Assembly (NCBI GenBank): GCA_903903925.1
Contig: CAIVAU010000237.1
Coordinates: 48,736-112,735, forward strand
Reading direction: 5' to 3'
Source: an uncultured cyanobacterium
GTDB lineage: Bacteria; Cyanobacteriota; Cyanobacteriia; Cyanobacteriales; Nostocaceae
Length of the DNA: 64,000 nucleotides
In this document: positions 62,524 through 64,000 of the stretch, in pieces
Numbering within the stretch: the first letter of the stretch is position 1
Layout of the letters: each line of letters begins with the position of its first letter
Program-made: the position numbers and the translations under genes
The notes under the pieces: generated by a model
Databases searched by the model: none
Told to the model about the DNA's origin: nothing
The model's input: only the letters and a program-made list of their open reading frames with translations

Positions 62524-63570
62524 ATGTCAGATGACAAGGACAAAGATAGTTTAAGATACCAACTTACTCGAGGCGCCCCCCTGACGTTTTGGTTGGTAGT
62601 GGTAGCATATATCCTCTACAAACTGGTGTTGGTTCTGGAGATAGTAGCTGTTGCGACGCTTTTAGCCTTAGTTTTTCGGACGAGTTTGCAGTGGGTGCAG
62701 AGGATTGTCCGAGTGCGCTGGCTAGCAGTGTTGATCCTGACAGGGTTGGTAGTAGGGTTTGGGGCATTTGTTGGGCTGGTGATGATTCCAAACATCATAG
62801 TAGAAACTCAGGTTTTGCTCGTGCAATTACCCAACTATGTCAACTCCTTGAGGAACTTTGTTGCTAGCAGCCACAATAAATGGAGTCTGATCCCCGATTT
62901 TTCTTTAGGCTTGGATCAGTTGAGGAACTATGTGGGACAGTTACTTGCCACATTTCCTTTATTGCTAAGTCATACATTCGGTCAAACTGTTCAAGCCATA
63001 GGTACAGTCATTTTAGCTATCTACATGGCATCCAATCCCAACTCTGTGCTGGAAGGAATCCTGCGAGTGATACCGCGCAGATACCATGATAAATTCTTGA
63101 GGCTACTCCCGGCTATACGGGTTCGACTTCAGGGGTGGATATTTGGTATAGGAATTGCAATGCTGTTCGTTGGGATTGGGGCTGGGGTTGGGCTATATTT
63201 TATTGGGGTGCCTTTACCCATCTCCTTCGGTGTCTTTGCTGGATTTTTGGAGATCATTCCCTACTTTGGCTCGATTATCGGTACAGTTCTGCCAGCGCTG
63301 ATCGCGCTGACAACTCCTCACGGTGTCACAAAGGCATTAACAGTCTTGGGATTATTCTTGGTATTGAATCAAGTAGATGCTAACCTGATCCAGCCACTGA
63401 TCATAGGTAAGCAGGTGGATTTGAATCCCATGATTGTCATCCTTGCGTTTCTCGTTATGGGTGAACTATTTGGATTGGTGGGTGTGCTACTGGCAGTGCC
63501 TACTGCCGCAGTTTTCGTCACCCTGCTAGATGAGTTTAACCCAAAGCCGCCTTCAGAGTCACCACGATGA
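62524..63570 (+). CDS. AI-2E family transporter
   Basis: A 348-aa membrane protein with about eight helices and family motifs IPRRYHDKFLRLLPAIRVRL, GVFAGFLEIIPYFGSIIGTV, NQVDANLIQPLIIGKQVDLN and GELFGLVGVLLAVPTAA (PF01594). Members export diverse solutes or exchange ions. It starts 30 bp after the regulator gene and is likely co-transcribed. Confidence 0.93.
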   Translation: MSDDKDKDSLRYQLTRGAPLTFWLVVVAYILYKLVLVLEIVAVATLLALVFRTSLQWVQRIVRVRWLAVLILTGLVVGFGAFVGLVMIPNIIVETQVLLVQLPNYVNSLRNFVASSHNKWSLIPDFSLGLDQLRNYVGQLLATFPLLLSHTFGQTVQAIGTVILAIYMASNPNSVLEGILRVIPRRYHDKFLRLLPAIRVRLQGWIFGIGIAMLFVGIGAGVGLYFIGVPLPISFGVFAGFLEIIPYFGSIIGTVLPALIALTTPHGVTKALTVLGLFLVLNQVDANLIQPLIIGKQVDLNPMIVILAFLVMGELFGLVGVLLAVPTAAVFVTLLDEFNPKPPSESPR

Positions 63571-63637
63571 TGATTTGGAAGTTATAACAGAATACATCCT
63601 TATACATCCTTCAGAAGTAACAAGGGCTTTTAGTAGA

Positions 63638-63696
63638 GTGGGCAGTGCTTACCGTATCCTATCGACTATATCCGGGTTTTGGTAAGCAGTGCCCAC
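63638..63696. repeat. 16-bp inverted repeat after the transporter gene
   Basis: GTGGGCAGTGCTTACC at 63638-63653 pairs with GGTAAGCAGTGCCCAC at 63681-63696, with one mismatch and a 27-nt loop. It may be a miniature element or a processing hairpin; no T tract follows. Confidence 0.6.
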
Positions 63697-63775
63697 ATAT
63701 GCGCGTATTTCAAAAATCAAATAAAATTCAGCAATTGATTAACTAATCTTATCTATTAACTGTGATTGATAAGCA

Positions 63776-63921
63776 TCTGAGGGGGTCAGCCGATGGCTGA
63801 AAGCCTCATTCTTACGTTGACCCCCTCAGATAACTTACCGGATAAGGAGTTGAGGGTTGTTGGTTGCGTGGTTATTGCTAATTCTTAGCAATAATTCCGG
63901 CGAAAACTTGACCCCCTCAGA
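63776..63921. repeat. TGACCCCCTCAGA repeat block
   Basis: TCTGAGGGGGTCA at 63776-63788 is the exact reverse complement of 63818-63830, and the same 13-mer appears again at 63909-63921. A small hairpin ATTGCTAA-TTC-TTAGCAAT lies between. It could be an element end or an unknown repeated unit. Confidence 0.6.
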
Positions 63922-64000
63922 TTATAGGGTTTAGAATGCTCTCAGGGTAAGGCTTTCAAAAGTCTAGCCTTTAAACTTCTTCGGAAGTTGAACTAATGGA

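Larger units (their letters stand above)
63571..64000. other. 430-bp gap with several repeats
   Basis: It includes an inverted repeat (63638-63696) and three copies of the TGACCCCCTCAGA block. No ORF is supported. Confidence 0.5.

Noticed and set aside
63776..63921. Third CRISPR array
   Set aside because: Only three 13-mers, one inverted, with unequal spacing; not a CRISPR.
1..64000. tRNA or rRNA genes
   Set aside because: None was recognised by eye; a covariance search would be needed to exclude a tRNA.

Overview
The window looks like a chromosomal segment of a filamentous, heterocystous-type cyanobacterium (Nostocales-like). This rests on frequent GCGATCGC (HIP1) octamers, heptanucleotide short tandem repeats (GGAGTCA/GGAGTCT), several dispersed palindromic repeat families, a Rbp/rpsU pair, and typical cyanobacterial proteins (EAD1-GUN4, SLH porin-like protein, Csx3-AAA, TIGR03985-type WYL protein, RT-Cas1). 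No tRNA or rRNA gene was recognised.

The left 16.6 kb is a defence island. On the minus strand it starts with the 5' two thirds or so of a Cas10/Cmr2 gene cut by the window edge, preceded by a Csx3-AAA ring-nuclease fusion and a membrane M48 metallopeptidase. CRISPR array 1 (20 repeats) follows, then a duplicated leader and a 3' cas2 fragment fused to a decayed DUF2887/Rpn-like gene. Next comes an apparent ubiquitin-like conjugation cassette: NYN nuclease-like protein, coiled-coil membrane protein, 72-aa beta-grasp ubiquitin-like protein, E2-like protein, and a JAB-E1 (ThiF) fusion. A second NYN protein diverges from the first, and CRISPR array 2 (11 repeats), the intact leader, cas2, cas1 and a reverse transcriptase follow. 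RT and cas1 become one continuous frame if one A is added to an A9 run. An HD hydrolase and a TIGR03985-like WYL regulator close the island.

The most interesting signal is a shared palindrome, GGAAA-N6-TTTCC. It lies upstream of the WYL gene, upstream of array 1 and the M48 operon, and twice (one copy imperfect) in the divergent promoter of the two NYN genes. This suggests that one regulator controls CRISPR and the ubiquitin-like cassette as a single system. That link is inference.

From 16.7 to 34 kb there is an MFS transporter, cobalamin-dependent methionine synthase (metH) with intergenic-type repeats in its coding sequence, toxin-antitoxin modules and eroded nuclease-like genes, a DUF4142 exported protein, a UvrD/PcrA-like helicase, a GT39-like membrane protein, rpsU and an RRM protein, a DUF411 protein and a TPR lipoprotein. 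From 34.4 to 38.5 kb lies a pstSCAB phosphate-uptake operon with complementary heptad repeats on both sides of pstA. From 39.5 to 47.4 kb are an FMN reductase, a PAS-GGDEF-EAL protein, a nitroreductase and an exported PF04185 phosphoesterase.

The right part (47.9-63.6 kb) holds a DUF4760-like membrane protein, an EAD1-GUN4 protein followed by a decayed GUN4 copy, a catalytically dead HtrA-like protein paired with a LuxR regulator lacking its phosphoacceptor Asp, an active HtrA, signal peptidase I, an SLH-barrel protein, a transposase-receiver chimera, and a two-component cluster (single receiver, hybrid histidine kinase, REC-DNA-binding-Hpt-REC-REC protein) ending with an AI-2E family transporter.
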